DNA of 64,000 bases from Limiplasma sp031549415 (GCA_031549415.1 JAVBPU010000025.1:1-64000); one strand, 5' to 3'. Shown: positions 41,321 to 50,716, counted from the first letter of the stretch. Translations and numbers: made by a program. Notes: generated from the letters alone by a model not told the origin.

Positions 41321-41431
41321 AAAAAGAGGGAATGGCCTGCAACAAGGTTTTGCAATTTTGTTACAAATCATGCATAGAGATACCACAGGTTTTTGATAGG
41401 CATCATGAGAGAGCAAAGGACTTAGCCCATC

Positions 41432-42253
41432 CTATGTCCGGTTCACCAAATCATACATCAACACGGCGGCCGCCACCGCCGCGTTGAGGGATTCCGCGCC
41501 TCCCCGCATGGGCAGCGCATACCGGTGGGTGGCCCCTTGGCTGACAGCCAAGGAAAGCCCCGCTCCTTCGTTGCCGATGAGCAGGCAAAGCTTCTCCGGC
41601 AAGGGACCCCGCTCATAAAAAGGCATTCCGTCCAGGGTGGCCGCCAAAGTGGCGTACCCGGCCCGATGAAGGGTTTCCAGGACAGAAACCCCGTCCTTTG
41701 CTTCCGCCAAAGGCACCCGAAAGGCACTGCCCATGGTGGCCCGCAGGGTTTTGGGGGCAAAGGGGTCCGCGCAATCCCCTGCCAGGATGCAGCCGTCAAA
41801 TCCCGCCGCGTCCAACGTGCGCAGCAACGTCCCTACATTGCCAGGGTCTTGCAGGTTTTCCAGCAGTACCAGGCGGTGGATACCGGCTGCCTCGCACAGC
41901 GCTTCCACAGTGCGCAAGGCCGGAAGAGCCACCACGGCCGCAATACCCTGGGGGGCCTTCACCTGGGACAAGGCCGCCATCACACCCTCCGGCACGGAAA
42001 ACCAGGCGATGGAAGAAGCGGTTTCCGCCTTTTCCATAAGGTCCCTCAGCAGCCCATGAAAGGCCTCCTGCTTTTCCCGGCTTACAAAAACGCTTTGGAT
42101 GGCCTGGGGGCACATGGCTACGGCTTCCCGCACCAAATGCTCCCCCTCGCATAGGAAGGCGTTCTGCTCCAGCCGTCCCTTCCGGGACGCCAGGGCCTTG
42201 GCGGCCAGCACCTGGGGGTTTTTTGTACTTGTGATCTCGGTAAAGGCCCCCAT
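41432..42253 (-). CDS. SpoU/TrmH-family rRNA/tRNA 2'-O-methyltransferase
   Basis: A 273-residue SPOUT methyltransferase. An N-terminal L30e-like substrate domain (ITSTKNPQVLAAKALASRKGR to about 95) precedes the knot: QDPGNVGTLLRTLDAAGFDG (motif 1), LLIGNEGAGLS (motif 2) and ESLNAAVAAAVLMYD (motif 3). It is closer to the common RlmB/TrmH layout than the enzyme at 27962. The start at 42253 lies five bases past the argS stop; a start 11 codons upstream would overlap argS. It is last in the rpsB-tsf-pyrH-MATE-argS series. Confidence 0.88.
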   Translation of the reverse strand: MGAFTEITSTKNPQVLAAKALASRKGRLEQNAFLCEGEHLVREAVAMCPQAIQSVFVSREKQEAFHGLLRDLMEKAETASSIAWFSVPEGVMAALSQVKAPQGIAAVVALPALRTVEALCEAAGIHRLVLLENLQDPGNVGTLLRTLDAAGFDGCILAGDCADPFAPKTLRATMGSAFRVPLAEAKDGVSVLETLHRAGYATLAATLDGMPFYERGPLPEKLCLLIGNEGAGLSLAVSQGATHRYALPMRGGAESLNAAVAAAVLMYDLVNRT

Positions 42254-42257
42254 GGCC

Positions 42258-43997
42258 TTACATGCGCTCCGGCGCGTCCATGCCAATGAGGAAGAGGGCC
42301 GTTTTTAGAGTCTGCTTCACAGCCAGGGTCAATTCCAGCCGGGCCTGGCGCACCCCGGGCTCCGCATCCAAAATGCGGTTTTCATAGTAGAATTTGTTAT
42401 AGCTTTTGGCCATTTCCGTCAGCGCCCGGGTGACGATGCTGGGTTCGTACCGGTCCGCCGCCTCGCGAATCGCTTCCGGGAAACGGGACAGCAGGCGGAG
42501 CAGCTCCTGGGCATAATCATCGCTCAGGGCTGCATAATCCGCCTGGGGGGCTTCCCTCTTTGCTCCGCCCGCTTCCTGGGCGGCGGCTTTGCGCAGCACA
42601 GAGCAGCACCGGGCATGGGTATACTGCACATAGGGCCCGGTTTCTCCATCAAAATTCAGGGCCCGGTCCCACCAAAAGTCAATGTCCTTGATGCGGTTGT
42701 TCTGCAAATCCGCATAGATCACCGCGCCGATGCCCACTTGGGCCGCCACGGTTTCGGGATTTTCCAGATCCGGGCTTTTCTCCTGAATGATGGAAAGGGC
42801 CCGCTCCTTGGCGCGGCACAGCAGGTCCTCCAGGTACACCACATGCCCTTTGCGGGTGGCTAAGGTCTGCCCTTCATAGGAGATCATGCCAAAGGCCACA
42901 TGGATCAAGTCCTTGGCCCAGGGGTAGCCCATCTTTTCCACCACCTTGAACCATTGGCGGAAGTGCAAATCCTGCTGATAGGCCACCACGTAGAGGCATT
43001 TGTCAAAATGGTAGGTGTCCTTGCGGTACAAGGCGGCGGCAATGTCCCGGGTGGCGTAGAGGGTGGCCCCGTCCTTTTTCAGGATGAGGCAGGGCGGCAT
43101 GCCGCTGTCCTCCAGGTCCACGATGGACGCGCCGTCGCTGAGAGTGAGCAGGTTCTTCTCTTTCAGCTCATCGATGACGCGGCCCATTTTGTCATTATAA
43201 AAGGCCTCACCGTTGTAGCTGTCAAAGCGGATGCCCAGCATATCGTAGACCCGTTGGGTGTCCCGCAGGGTCAGCGCCTTGAACCAGCCAAAGATTTCGA
43301 GGGCTTCCGGGTCGCCATCCTCAATTTTCTTAAACCAGGCGCGGCCCTCGTCCTCCAAGGCCGGTTCCTTTTCCGCCTCCTCATGGAAGCGGACATACAG
43401 GCGGGTCAGCGCCTCCACACCGTCCCTTTCCACCTCTTCTTGATTCCCCCAGCGCTGATAGGCGGAAATCATCTTGCCAAACTGGGTACCCCAGTCCCCC
43501 AGGTGGTTGATGGACACCGTGGTATAGCCTAAAAAATCATACATGCGCCGCAGGCTATGGCCGATCATGGTGGTGCTTAAATGCCCGATATGGAAACGCT
43601 TGGCGATGTTGATGCTGCTAAAATCCAGGCAGATGGTCTTTCCCTGGCCCTCTGTACCGCTACCATAGCGCTCCCCCTGGGATAGCGCAGCCTGCAAGGT
43701 CTGCCTGGCAAAGTTCTCCCGGTTGAAATAGAAGTTCAGGTAGCCGCCCAGGGCCTTGGCGGTGCAGGCTTCCGGAGCGCTGATGGCCCCGGCCAGCGTG
43801 GCGGCGATTTGCGGCGGCCCCATGTGCAGGGCTTTGCTCAGCCGGAAGCAGGGAAAGGCATAATCGCCCATGTCCTTTTCCGGCGGCACTTCCAAAAAAT
43901 CCGCCAGGCTACTGCCCTCCGGCAAGCCTTCCACGCCTGCATAGCAATCTTGCAAGGCCTCGCCAATCAACCCGGCAATGGTTTGTTTCATGTCCAT
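42258..43997 (-). CDS. argS: Arginyl-tRNA synthetase
   Basis: A 579-residue class I aminoacyl-tRNA synthetase charging tRNA-Arg. The HIGH motif is present in SINIAKRFHIGHLSTTMIG (HIGH at about 136-139), preceded by an N-terminal ArgRS-type domain, and the C-terminal anticodon-binding DALR domain ends in LIGMDAPERM. The KMSKS loop is weak, as in many ArgRS. The start MDMKQ at 43997 follows AAGGAAG, directly after the MATE gene's stop. The second Met (43991) is also possible. Confidence 0.95.
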   Translation of the reverse strand: MDMKQTIAGLIGEALQDCYAGVEGLPEGSSLADFLEVPPEKDMGDYAFPCFRLSKALHMGPPQIAATLAGAISAPEACTAKALGGYLNFYFNRENFARQTLQAALSQGERYGSGTEGQGKTICLDFSSINIAKRFHIGHLSTTMIGHSLRRMYDFLGYTTVSINHLGDWGTQFGKMISAYQRWGNQEEVERDGVEALTRLYVRFHEEAEKEPALEDEGRAWFKKIEDGDPEALEIFGWFKALTLRDTQRVYDMLGIRFDSYNGEAFYNDKMGRVIDELKEKNLLTLSDGASIVDLEDSGMPPCLILKKDGATLYATRDIAAALYRKDTYHFDKCLYVVAYQQDLHFRQWFKVVEKMGYPWAKDLIHVAFGMISYEGQTLATRKGHVVYLEDLLCRAKERALSIIQEKSPDLENPETVAAQVGIGAVIYADLQNNRIKDIDFWWDRALNFDGETGPYVQYTHARCCSVLRKAAAQEAGGAKREAPQADYAALSDDYAQELLRLLSRFPEAIREAADRYEPSIVTRALTEMAKSYNKFYYENRILDAEPGVRQARLELTLAVKQTLKTALFLIGMDAPERM

Positions 43998-43998
43998 G

Positions 43999-45432
43999 TC
44001 AGTCGCTTCCTTCCTGAGCCGTGGCGGGAACCAGGCCCTCGGTTTCCGGGGCTTCAAAATGGCACCGGCGCTTCCAGCTGCCGCGGCGGTACATCAGCAC
44101 CGTCATGGCGCAGCCCAGCAGCCAGGCAACCAGCAAGGAGCCGTACAGGCAAAGAGGGTCGCCATTGGGGTGCTGGGGACTGCGGGTGAGGGCCGCCCAC
44201 ACGTACGCGATGGGCAGCCGGATGGCCACCGAGGTGATCAGGCTGATCCACATGGGCTGGACGGTTTCGCCCGCTCCGCGCATAACGCCCATCAAGGTCT
44301 GGGTCACGCCAAAGGCGATGTAGCCCAGGGCCAGCATCCGCATCATGCTGATGCCCATTTGCACAATCTCCTGGGTTTCGGTGAATACCCGCATCAGATT
44401 CCCGCCAAAGAGCAAAATGAGGCAGACCAAAAAGGAGGCGGTGGACACGGCCAGGATCAGCGCGGACTTGGCCCCCTGGTGCACCCGGTCCATACGCTTG
44501 GCCCCCACGTTCTGCCCGGTGAAGGTGGTGGCCGCGATGCCAAAAGTAAAGTTAGGCATCATGGCAAAGCCGTCCACCCGCATCACGGCGGTGGCGGCGG
44601 TGACCACGTTGGCCCCCAGGGCGTTGGTCAGGGATTGCACCAGCACGCCGCTTAAAGAAAACACCATCTGGGTGATGGACGCGGGCAGGCCCAGGCTGAT
44701 GATGCGCTTGGAAATCAGCCTGTCCGCCTTGAGGGTCTGCCGGTTCAAGTCCAGTACATCCTTCATCTTGCAGAGTTTTCTGTAACAAAGGACGGCGGAA
44801 ACCGCCTGGGAGAGGATGGTGGCCCAGGCAACGCCATCGGTTTTCATTCCCAGCACAGTCACGGACAAGATGTCCAGCACGATGTTCAGCCCGGCCGCCA
44901 CCAGCAGGTACAGCAAGGGGGACACGCTATCCCCAAGGCCCCGCAAAATACCGCTTAGAATGTTATAATAGGCGCAGCCCACAATGCCAAGAAAAATGAT
45001 AACCAAATAATCCGTGGCCATATCCAGCATGCCTGCGGGGGTCTCCAGCAGCACCAGCAAGGGGCGGCTTATCAGCACGCCCAGCACCATGATCAGCAGG
45101 CCGCTCCACAAAGTCAGCACCATGGTGGACCCCACGGCGCGGCTTAGCTCGTCCCGGCTTTTGGCCCCAAAGTATTGGGACACCACAATGCTGGCGCCGG
45201 TGGAGATGCCCATGAACAGCACCAGCATCAGGTTGAGGATGGGAAAGGAAAGCCCCACCGCCCCCAGGGCGTCGTCGCTGATGTACTGGCCCACCACAAT
45301 GGCGTCCACCGTGCTATAGAGCTGTTGGGCCAGGTTGCCAATGAGCAGGGGAATGGCAAAAAACAGAAGGCCCTTCATGGGACTGCCTTGGGTCAGGTCC
45401 CTGGGGGCAAAGAGTTGCTTGAAGAATTGCAT
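43999..45432 (-). CDS. MATE-family efflux transporter
   Basis: A 477-residue MATE (multidrug and toxin extrusion) antiporter, about 12 transmembrane helices in two homologous halves. The first half begins GSPMKGLLFFAIPLLIGNLAQQLYSTVDAIVVGQY, the second at about residue 240 ISLGLPASITQMVFSLSGVLVQ. It exports cationic compounds using a sodium or proton gradient; the substrate is unknown. The C-terminal tail is basic then acidic and cytoplasmic. The gene lies between pyrH and argS with only short gaps, an unusual place for an efflux pump. Confidence 0.92.
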   Translation of the reverse strand: MQFFKQLFAPRDLTQGSPMKGLLFFAIPLLIGNLAQQLYSTVDAIVVGQYISDDALGAVGLSFPILNLMLVLFMGISTGASIVVSQYFGAKSRDELSRAVGSTMVLTLWSGLLIMVLGVLISRPLLVLLETPAGMLDMATDYLVIIFLGIVGCAYYNILSGILRGLGDSVSPLLYLLVAAGLNIVLDILSVTVLGMKTDGVAWATILSQAVSAVLCYRKLCKMKDVLDLNRQTLKADRLISKRIISLGLPASITQMVFSLSGVLVQSLTNALGANVVTAATAVMRVDGFAMMPNFTFGIAATTFTGQNVGAKRMDRVHQGAKSALILAVSTASFLVCLILLFGGNLMRVFTETQEIVQMGISMMRMLALGYIAFGVTQTLMGVMRGAGETVQPMWISLITSVAIRLPIAYVWAALTRSPQHPNGDPLCLYGSLLVAWLLGCAMTVLMYRRGSWKRRCHFEAPETEGLVPATAQEGSD

Positions 45433-45501
45433 AGTGAATCCTTTCCATATGAACAGATGGGCAAGCCGGCGGAGGCAACCTCAAGGGGGCAAGGGTTCTT
45501 C

Positions 45502-46215
45502 CTACGGGTGCAGGAAGGTGCCCATCTCGTCTCCGTCCAGTACTTTCAGCAGGTTTTCCGGTGGCTCCAGGCCAAAGACCCGCACCAGGGGGACCCGGTT
45601 GTCCCGCAGCATGATAAAGGCGGCGGCGTCCATCACCCGCAGGTCCCGGTCCGCCGCGTCCTGATAGGTGATATCGGGAAGGAGGGTGGCGCTTGGGTCC
45701 ACATGCGGATCGGCGGTGTACACCCCGTCGATGTTTTTGGCCATCATAATGGCGTCGCATTCCAGCTCAATGGCCCGCAGCACCACCGCACTGTCTGTGG
45801 AAAAGCAAGGGTTGCCCAGACCGCAGGCCAATAGCAGGATCTGTCCCTCTTCCAGCCGGCGGATGGCCGTTACAGTGTTGTAGCTTTCCGCAAAGCGGGG
45901 GATGTCCACACCGCTCATGACAATGGCTTTGGAACCCATGTGCTCTAGGGTGTCCCGCATGTACAGGCAATTTTGCAGGGTGGCCAGCATGCCCATTTGG
46001 TCTGCGGCCACGGTGCCCATGCGCAGGCTCTCGCCCCGGCGGCCCCGCCAGATGTTGCCGCCCCCAATGACCACCGCCATTTGGATGCCTTTTTGCTGCA
46101 CGGAGGCCAGCATGCGGGCCACCTGCTCCATTTTGTCGTGGCTAAACAGCTTTCCATCCACGCCCAGCGCTTCCCCACTTAGCTTGACAATGATACGGCG
46201 GTATGGGCTTGCCAT
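45502..46215 (-). CDS. pyrH: Uridylate kinase
   Basis: A 237-residue UMP kinase of the amino-acid-kinase fold (UMP plus ATP to UDP). RRIIVKLSGEALG is the N-terminal phosphate-binding strand, VIGGGNIWRG the glycine-rich loop, and CDAIMMAKNIDGVYTADP the nucleotide site. The start at 46215 follows AAAGGAGGGGTTCTT. It follows rpsB and tsf as usual, but frr, the usual next gene, is replaced by a MATE gene. The hairpin GGCAAAGGGG/CCCCTTTGCC lies between tsf and this gene. Confidence 0.96.
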   Translation of the reverse strand: MASPYRRIIVKLSGEALGVDGKLFSHDKMEQVARMLASVQQKGIQMAVVIGGGNIWRGRRGESLRMGTVAADQMGMLATLQNCLYMRDTLEHMGSKAIVMSGVDIPRFAESYNTVTAIRRLEEGQILLLACGLGNPCFSTDSAVVLRAIELECDAIMMAKNIDGVYTADPHVDPSATLLPDITYQDAADRDLRVMDAAAFIMLRDNRVPLVRVFGLEPPENLLKVLDGDEMGTFLHP

Positions 46216-46366
46216 AAGAACCCCTCCTTTTCGCTGGTACGGGCCTTGCGTTGCCCGTTGCGTTGGCAAAGGGGAATCGCGCACATGACGTACGTTCTTC
46301 CCCCTTTGCCTTGTTGCTTTTCAGCAGCGTCCTTTTTATGAAGCGGATGCTTTTTGCGGAGAACGC

Positions 46367-47305
46367 TTATTTTTTGGCGGTTTGTGCCGCGATTTCTTCC
46401 GCAAAATTCTCCTGGCGCTTTTCAATGCCCTCGCCCCGCTCGTACCGGTCAAAACGGACCACGTCGATTTTGGCGCCAATCTCCTTGGCTACCAGGGCGG
46501 TGAGCTGGCCAATGGACTTCTCGTCATCCTTCACAAAGGGCTGCTCCAGCAGGCAAACTTCCTTGTAATACTTTTCAATGCGGCCTTCCACCATTTTGTC
46601 CACGATCTTCTCGGGCTTGCCTTCATTGAGGGCCTGGGCGCGGAGGATTTCCTTTTCCTTGGCCAGGTTGTCGGTAGGCACCTGCTCCTTGCGGACAAAG
46701 ACAGGCTTGGCGGCGGCGATTTGCAGGGCCACGTCATGGTAGTAGACCTTGAAGGTATCCAGGGCGCGGGTGGTGGGGGTGTCGTTGCTGATCTCCAGCA
46801 GAACGCCAATTTTGCCGCCCATGTGGATGTAGGTTTCCACCGCGCCGGTGGTGGTCTCATAGCGGGCAAACCGGCGGATGTCAATCTTCTCGCCGATGGC
46901 CACGGTGGCGTCGCTGACCAGGTCGGTGATGGTCTTGCCGGGGTTGCCGGTAAACTTCTGCGTCATCAGCTCTTCAATATCCTTGGGGGCGGCCTTGGCA
47001 ATATGCGTGGCCACATCCCTGCAGAAAGCGATGAAGTTGTCGGTCTTGGCCACGAAGTCGGTTTCGCAGTTCACTTCCACGATGACACCCACGGTGGCGT
47101 CCTCGCTTACATAGCTGGCCACCAGGCCCTCGGCGGCAATGCGGCCGGCTTTCTTGGCGGCAGCGGCCAGGCCTTTTTCACGCAGCCACTCCACAGCCTT
47201 TTCCATCACGCCCTCCGCCTCGGTAAGGGCCTTTTTGCAATCCATCATACCAGCCTGGGTCATCTCGCGCAGCTCTTTGACCATTTGGGAAGTAATATCG
47301 GCCAT
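46367..47305 (-). CDS. tsf: Elongation factor Ts
   Basis: A 312-residue EF-Ts, the nucleotide exchange factor of EF-Tu. The N-terminal UBA-like part (MVKELREMTQAGMMDCKKAL) is followed by the core with EVNCETDFVAKTDNF and the long C-terminal region LEQPFVKDDEKSIGQL. The start follows AAGGAGAGATTTTC. It lies 66 bases after rpsB in the same transcript. Confidence 0.97.
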   Translation of the reverse strand: MADITSQMVKELREMTQAGMMDCKKALTEAEGVMEKAVEWLREKGLAAAAKKAGRIAAEGLVASYVSEDATVGVIVEVNCETDFVAKTDNFIAFCRDVATHIAKAAPKDIEELMTQKFTGNPGKTITDLVSDATVAIGEKIDIRRFARYETTTGAVETYIHMGGKIGVLLEISNDTPTTRALDTFKVYYHDVALQIAAAKPVFVRKEQVPTDNLAKEKEILRAQALNEGKPEKIVDKMVEGRIEKYYKEVCLLEQPFVKDDEKSIGQLTALVAKEIGAKIDVVRFDRYERGEGIEKRQENFAEEIAAQTAKK

Positions 47306-47371
47306 GAAAATCTCTCCTTTGCTCAAATGCGGGAAGGGCAAGTCCCTTCCCCAAAATAGCGGGGACGGTTC

Positions 47372-48118
47372 TTATGCTTCGGCTTCTTCGATCTTTTCGT
47401 TTTCCGCCGCATTGGGGGCTTCAGGGGCCTCTTGCTCGCCCTGGCGGCCTTCCAAAATGGCATCCGCCAGCTTGCCCGCAATCAGCTTCACGGCGCGGAT
47501 GGCATCATCATTGCCGGGGATCACGTAATCAATCTCGTCCGGGTCGCAGTTGGTGTCCACAATGCCCACGATGGGAATGCCCAGGGAGCGGGCTTCCGCC
47601 ACGGCGATATGCTCCTTGCGGGGGTCCACCACAAACAGCGCGCCGGGCAGCCGCTTCATTTCACGGATGCCGCCCAGGTTGGCCTCCAGCTTTTCCCGCT
47701 CGTGCTGCAGCTTGATGACTTCCTTCTTGGGCAGCAGTTCAAACTGGCCGGATTGCTCCATCTTATCGATCTGGTTCAGGCGGTCCACCCGGGTACGGAT
47801 GGTGCGGAAGTTGGTGAGCATGCCGCCCAGCCAACGGTTGTTGACATAATACATGTTGCAACGGACGGCTTCGGAGGCGATGGATTCCTGGGCCTGCTTC
47901 TTGGTGCCCACAAACAGCATGGTCTTGCCTTCCATGGCAACGTCACGCACAAAGTTGTAGGCTTCGTCCACCTTGCGGACGGTCTTTTGCAGGTCGATGA
48001 TGTAGATGCCGTTGCGTTCGGTGAAGATGTACTGGGCCATTTTGGGGTTCCAGCGGCGGGTCTGGTGGCCGAAGTGCACGCCCGCTTCCAGGAGCTGTTT
48101 CATGGAAATAACTGCCAT
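47372..48118 (-). CDS. rpsB: Ribosomal protein S2
   Basis: A 248-residue small-subunit ribosomal protein S2. MKQLLEAGVHFGHQTRRWNPKM is the conserved N-terminus; GGMLTNFRTIRTRV and PIVGIVDTNCDPDEIDYVIPGNDDAIRAVKL follow. The C-terminal 25 residues are acidic and variable. Start follows AAGGAGGAAACCATCA; the 84-codon extension to 48370 is only upstream leader sequence. First gene of the operon, with a clear promoter and a structured leader. Confidence 0.98.
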   Translation of the reverse strand: MAVISMKQLLEAGVHFGHQTRRWNPKMAQYIFTERNGIYIIDLQKTVRKVDEAYNFVRDVAMEGKTMLFVGTKKQAQESIASEAVRCNMYYVNNRWLGGMLTNFRTIRTRVDRLNQIDKMEQSGQFELLPKKEVIKLQHEREKLEANLGGIREMKRLPGALFVVDPRKEHIAVAEARSLGIPIVGIVDTNCDPDEIDYVIPGNDDAIRAVKLIAGKLADAILEGRQGEQEAPEAPNAAENEKIEEAEA

Positions 48119-48170
48119 TGATGGTTTCCTCCTTGTTTTTCCCACCCTTTGCGTCTCTTCTCCCCGGACA

Positions 48171-48190
48171 CCACAACCCGTAGGCTGTGG
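48171..48190 (-). promoter_or_regulatory. Hairpin in the rpsB leader
   Basis: An 8-bp stem with TACG loop on the minus strand (CCACAGCC/GGTTGTGG, one G-U pair), about 50 bases before the S2 ribosome site. S2 is known to repress its own leader in some bacteria; whether this stem serves that is not known. Confidence 0.35.
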
Positions 48191-48228
48191 CACAACCAGG
48201 GGATCGACAAAGGTGCGTAATCTGGGAA

Positions 48229-48257
48229 AGTATAGCACAAACGGGTTTGATGCGCAA
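48229..48257 (-). promoter_or_regulatory. rpsB operon promoter
   Basis: On the minus strand TTGCGC (48257-48252), 17-base spacer, TATACT (48234-48229), giving a leader of about 105 bases. Confidence 0.7.
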
Positions 48258-48354
48258 GGGGAAATTAAAACCCGGAGTGAAACCCGGGGTGAAAAATTGA
48301 AACAGCGCCGATTGTAAGAATTGTACGAATCTTGTCTCAAAAGCGTTTCGTATC

Positions 48355-48384
48355 TTGACTTTGATTCCAAAAAAGTGCTATTCT
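48355..48384 (+). promoter_or_regulatory. Promoter of the XRE-cupin/acyl-CoA synthetase pair
   Basis: TTGACT at 48355-48360, 18-base spacer, TATTCT at 48379-48384, 80 bases before the first ATG. Confidence 0.65.
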
Positions 48385-48464
48385 GAATTATTCACCCTTT
48401 TGGCCATGGCCCTTTCGGAGGGTGTGCTTCTACCCTATATCCTATTATAAGGAGGTTGTTCCAG

Positions 48465-49043
48465 ATGTCCAACAATGCACAGCAGCTTCAATTGATCGCC
48501 CTGCGAATTAGGGATCTGCGGGATATTGCGGGTCTTAGCACTCAGGAAGTGGCGGAAAAAACCGGCATTGACCTGGCGGAATATGAAGCGTATGAAACTG
48601 GCACCCGGGATTTTTCCTTTTCGCATCTGTTTAACATTGCCGAGGCGTTGGGCGTGGATATTAGCGACCTTCTCACCGGCGAAAGCCCCAAGCTGCACGG
48701 CTATGTGCTGACCCGCAGCGGCCAGGGCCTGCAGTTTCACCGCCGCCAGCAGTACGAGTACCACCACCTGGCCTACAACTTTAAGGACAAGCTGTCCGAG
48801 CCCTTCATTGTAACCGTGCGCCAGGATGAAACGGACACGGTGAAGCAGGCCCACAGCCATGAGGGCCAGGAGCTGGACTATGTATTGGAAGGAACCCTCA
48901 AAATTGAACTGGGGGGCAACGATCTATACCTAAAGCCCGGCGACAGCATTTACTACGATAGCGCGCTGCCCCATGCCATGTATGCCATGGAGGGAGACTG
49001 CCGTTTCATTGCCGTGGTGGTGAAGGAGGGAAGCAAGGCATGA
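48465..49043 (+). CDS. XRE-type regulator with C-terminal cupin domain
   Basis: A 192-residue transcription factor: helix-turn-helix at about 10-65 (IRDLRDIAGLSTQEVAEKTG; FSFSHLFNIAEALGVDISDLL) and a cupin at about 105-185 (VKQAHSHEGQELDYVLEGTLKIEL; YLKPGDSIYYDSALPHAM). The cupin's His/Glu pattern would bind a metal and a small effector, plausibly an acyl compound handled by the partner enzyme. The ATG follows AAGGAGGTTGTTCCAG. It overlaps the acyl-CoA synthetase by ATGA, so the regulator and enzyme are made together. Such XRE-cupin plus AMP-ligase pairs recur in Clostridia. Confidence 0.9.
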   Translation: MSNNAQQLQLIALRIRDLRDIAGLSTQEVAEKTGIDLAEYEAYETGTRDFSFSHLFNIAEALGVDISDLLTGESPKLHGYVLTRSGQGLQFHRRQQYEYHHLAYNFKDKLSEPFIVTVRQDETDTVKQAHSHEGQELDYVLEGTLKIELGGNDLYLKPGDSIYYDSALPHAMYAMEGDCRFIAVVVKEGSKA

Positions 49044-50716
49044 TGAAACCGCTTTATTTGGAATATCTGAACTGTCCTACCCAGTATGCCACCTATGATG
49101 ACTTCAACAAAAAATTCCGGATCGACCGTCCCAAAAGCTTCAACTTTGCCTTTGACGTGGCGGACCGCATTGCCCAAGAAGAGCCGGACCGCCTGGCCGT
49201 CCTGTGGACGGATGAAACCGGGGCTTGCATCCGTTATACTTTTGGGGAGCTGATGGCCGAAAGCAACCGCGCCGCGAATTGGTTTGCTTCCTTTGGCATT
49301 ACAAAGGGCGATAAGGTGATGCTGGTGCTGCGCCGCCATTTGCAGTTTTGGCCCGTTTTGATGGCCTTGCACAAGCTGGGGGCCGTGGCGGTGCCCGCCA
49401 CCCATCTGCTGACGGAAAAGGACGTGGTCTACCGGGTGAACGCGGCAGGCATCAAAATGGTGCTGGCCACCCATCGCAACGAGACCGCGCTGGCCGCCGT
49501 GGAAGGGGCCAAAAAGGTCTGCGAAACCCTGAAAACCCTGGCCATTTTGCAAGGAACCCGGGAGGGCTTTGCAAGCTACGGCCAGGGCATGCCCCTTTGC
49601 AGCGATGTCTTTCCCCGGCCCGCCGGAGACGCCTATGCCTGCAACGAGGACCCCTTGCTCCTGTACTTTACCAGCGGTACCACGGGTCTGCCCAAAATGG
49701 TAGAGCATGACCATTTCTATCCCCTGGCCCATGTCATCACCGCCCTGTACTGGCAGCAATGCGTGGATGGAGGCATCCACTTCACCATCAGCGAAACAGG
49801 CTGGGCCAAAAGCGTCTGGGGCAAGCTCTACGGCCAGTGGCTCACCGGAAGCGCGGTGTTTGTGTATGAGTTTGAGCGCTTCATCGCCAGGGACATCCTC
49901 ACCCAAATCGCCACCCATGGAGTCACCAGCTTCTGCGCGCCGCCCACCATGTACCGGTACATGCTGCAGGAAAACTTTGCGGGCTACGACCTTTCCAAAC
50001 TGCGGCACTGCGCTGTGGCCGGAGAGCCGCTCAACCCGGACATGGCGGCCGAATGGCTGAAGCGCACCGGCATCGAATTGCTGGAGGCCTTTGGCCAAAC
50101 CGAGCTGGTGGTGACCCTGGCTACCTTCCCCTTTATGAAGGTGTGCCCCGGCAGCATGGGCAAGCCCTCGCCCCTGTTTGATGTGGACCTGGTGGACGAG
50201 GACGGCAAAAGCTGCCCCGCGGGCGTCACCGGTGAAATCATTGTGCGGGCCACGCCGGAAAACCGGCCTGTGGGCATGTTCCGGGGGTATTACCGGGATG
50301 AGGACCGCACCTCCTCCGCCTGGTCCGACGGCGCGTACCACACCGGCGACGTGGCCTGGCGGGATGAGTGGGGCTACTACTGGTACGTGGGCCGCGCGGA
50401 TGATGTGATCAAGTCCAGCGGCTACCGCATTGGGCCCTTTGAGGTGGAAAGCGCGCTGCTGGAGCATCCCGCCGTGCTGGAGACCGCCATCACCGGCGTG
50501 CCGGACGAGCTGCGGGGCCAGGTGGTGAAGGCCACCATCGTGCTAAAGCCCGGCTTCCTGGCCAGCGAGGACCTGAAAAAAGAACTGCAGGAGCATACCA
50601 AGCGCATCACCGCGCCCTACAAGTATCCGCGCATCATTGAGTTCGTCAGCGAACTGCCCAAGACCATCAGCGGAAAGATCCGCCGGGTGGAGCTGCGGCA
50701 GAGGTCCGAAACCTGA
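49040..50716 (+). CDS. AMP-dependent acyl-CoA synthetase
   Basis: A 558-residue adenylate-forming ligase activating a carboxylic acid to its CoA thioester. The P-loop LYFTSGTTGLPKM (about 210-222), the YHTGDVAWRDEWG block, RADDVIKSSGYRIGPFEVE and the catalytic-lysine region LPKTISGKIRR near the C-terminus are intact. It resembles medium-chain or benzoate/aromatic acid ligases more than acetyl-CoA synthetase; the exact acid is not evident. The start may be either of two adjacent ATGs. Paired with the cupin regulator. Confidence 0.92.
   Translation: MMKPLYLEYLNCPTQYATYDDFNKKFRIDRPKSFNFAFDVADRIAQEEPDRLAVLWTDETGACIRYTFGELMAESNRAANWFASFGITKGDKVMLVLRRHLQFWPVLMALHKLGAVAVPATHLLTEKDVVYRVNAAGIKMVLATHRNETALAAVEGAKKVCETLKTLAILQGTREGFASYGQGMPLCSDVFPRPAGDAYACNEDPLLLYFTSGTTGLPKMVEHDHFYPLAHVITALYWQQCVDGGIHFTISETGWAKSVWGKLYGQWLTGSAVFVYEFERFIARDILTQIATHGVTSFCAPPTMYRYMLQENFAGYDLSKLRHCAVAGEPLNPDMAAEWLKRTGIELLEAFGQTELVVTLATFPFMKVCPGSMGKPSPLFDVDLVDEDGKSCPAGVTGEIIVRATPENRPVGMFRGYYRDEDRTSSAWSDGAYHTGDVAWRDEWGYYWYVGRADDVIKSSGYRIGPFEVESALLEHPAVLETAITGVPDELRGQVVKATIVLKPGFLASEDLKKELQEHTKRITAPYKYPRIIEFVSELPKTISGKIRRVELRQRSET

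Noticed and set aside
46265..46310. Hairpin between tsf and pyrH as terminator
   Set aside because: The stem is good but the loop is over 20 bases and no T-run follows; the genes are normally co-transcribed.
48119..48370. 84-codon N-terminal extension of S2
   Set aside because: It covers the promoter and leader, and the S2 N-terminus is conserved at 48118.
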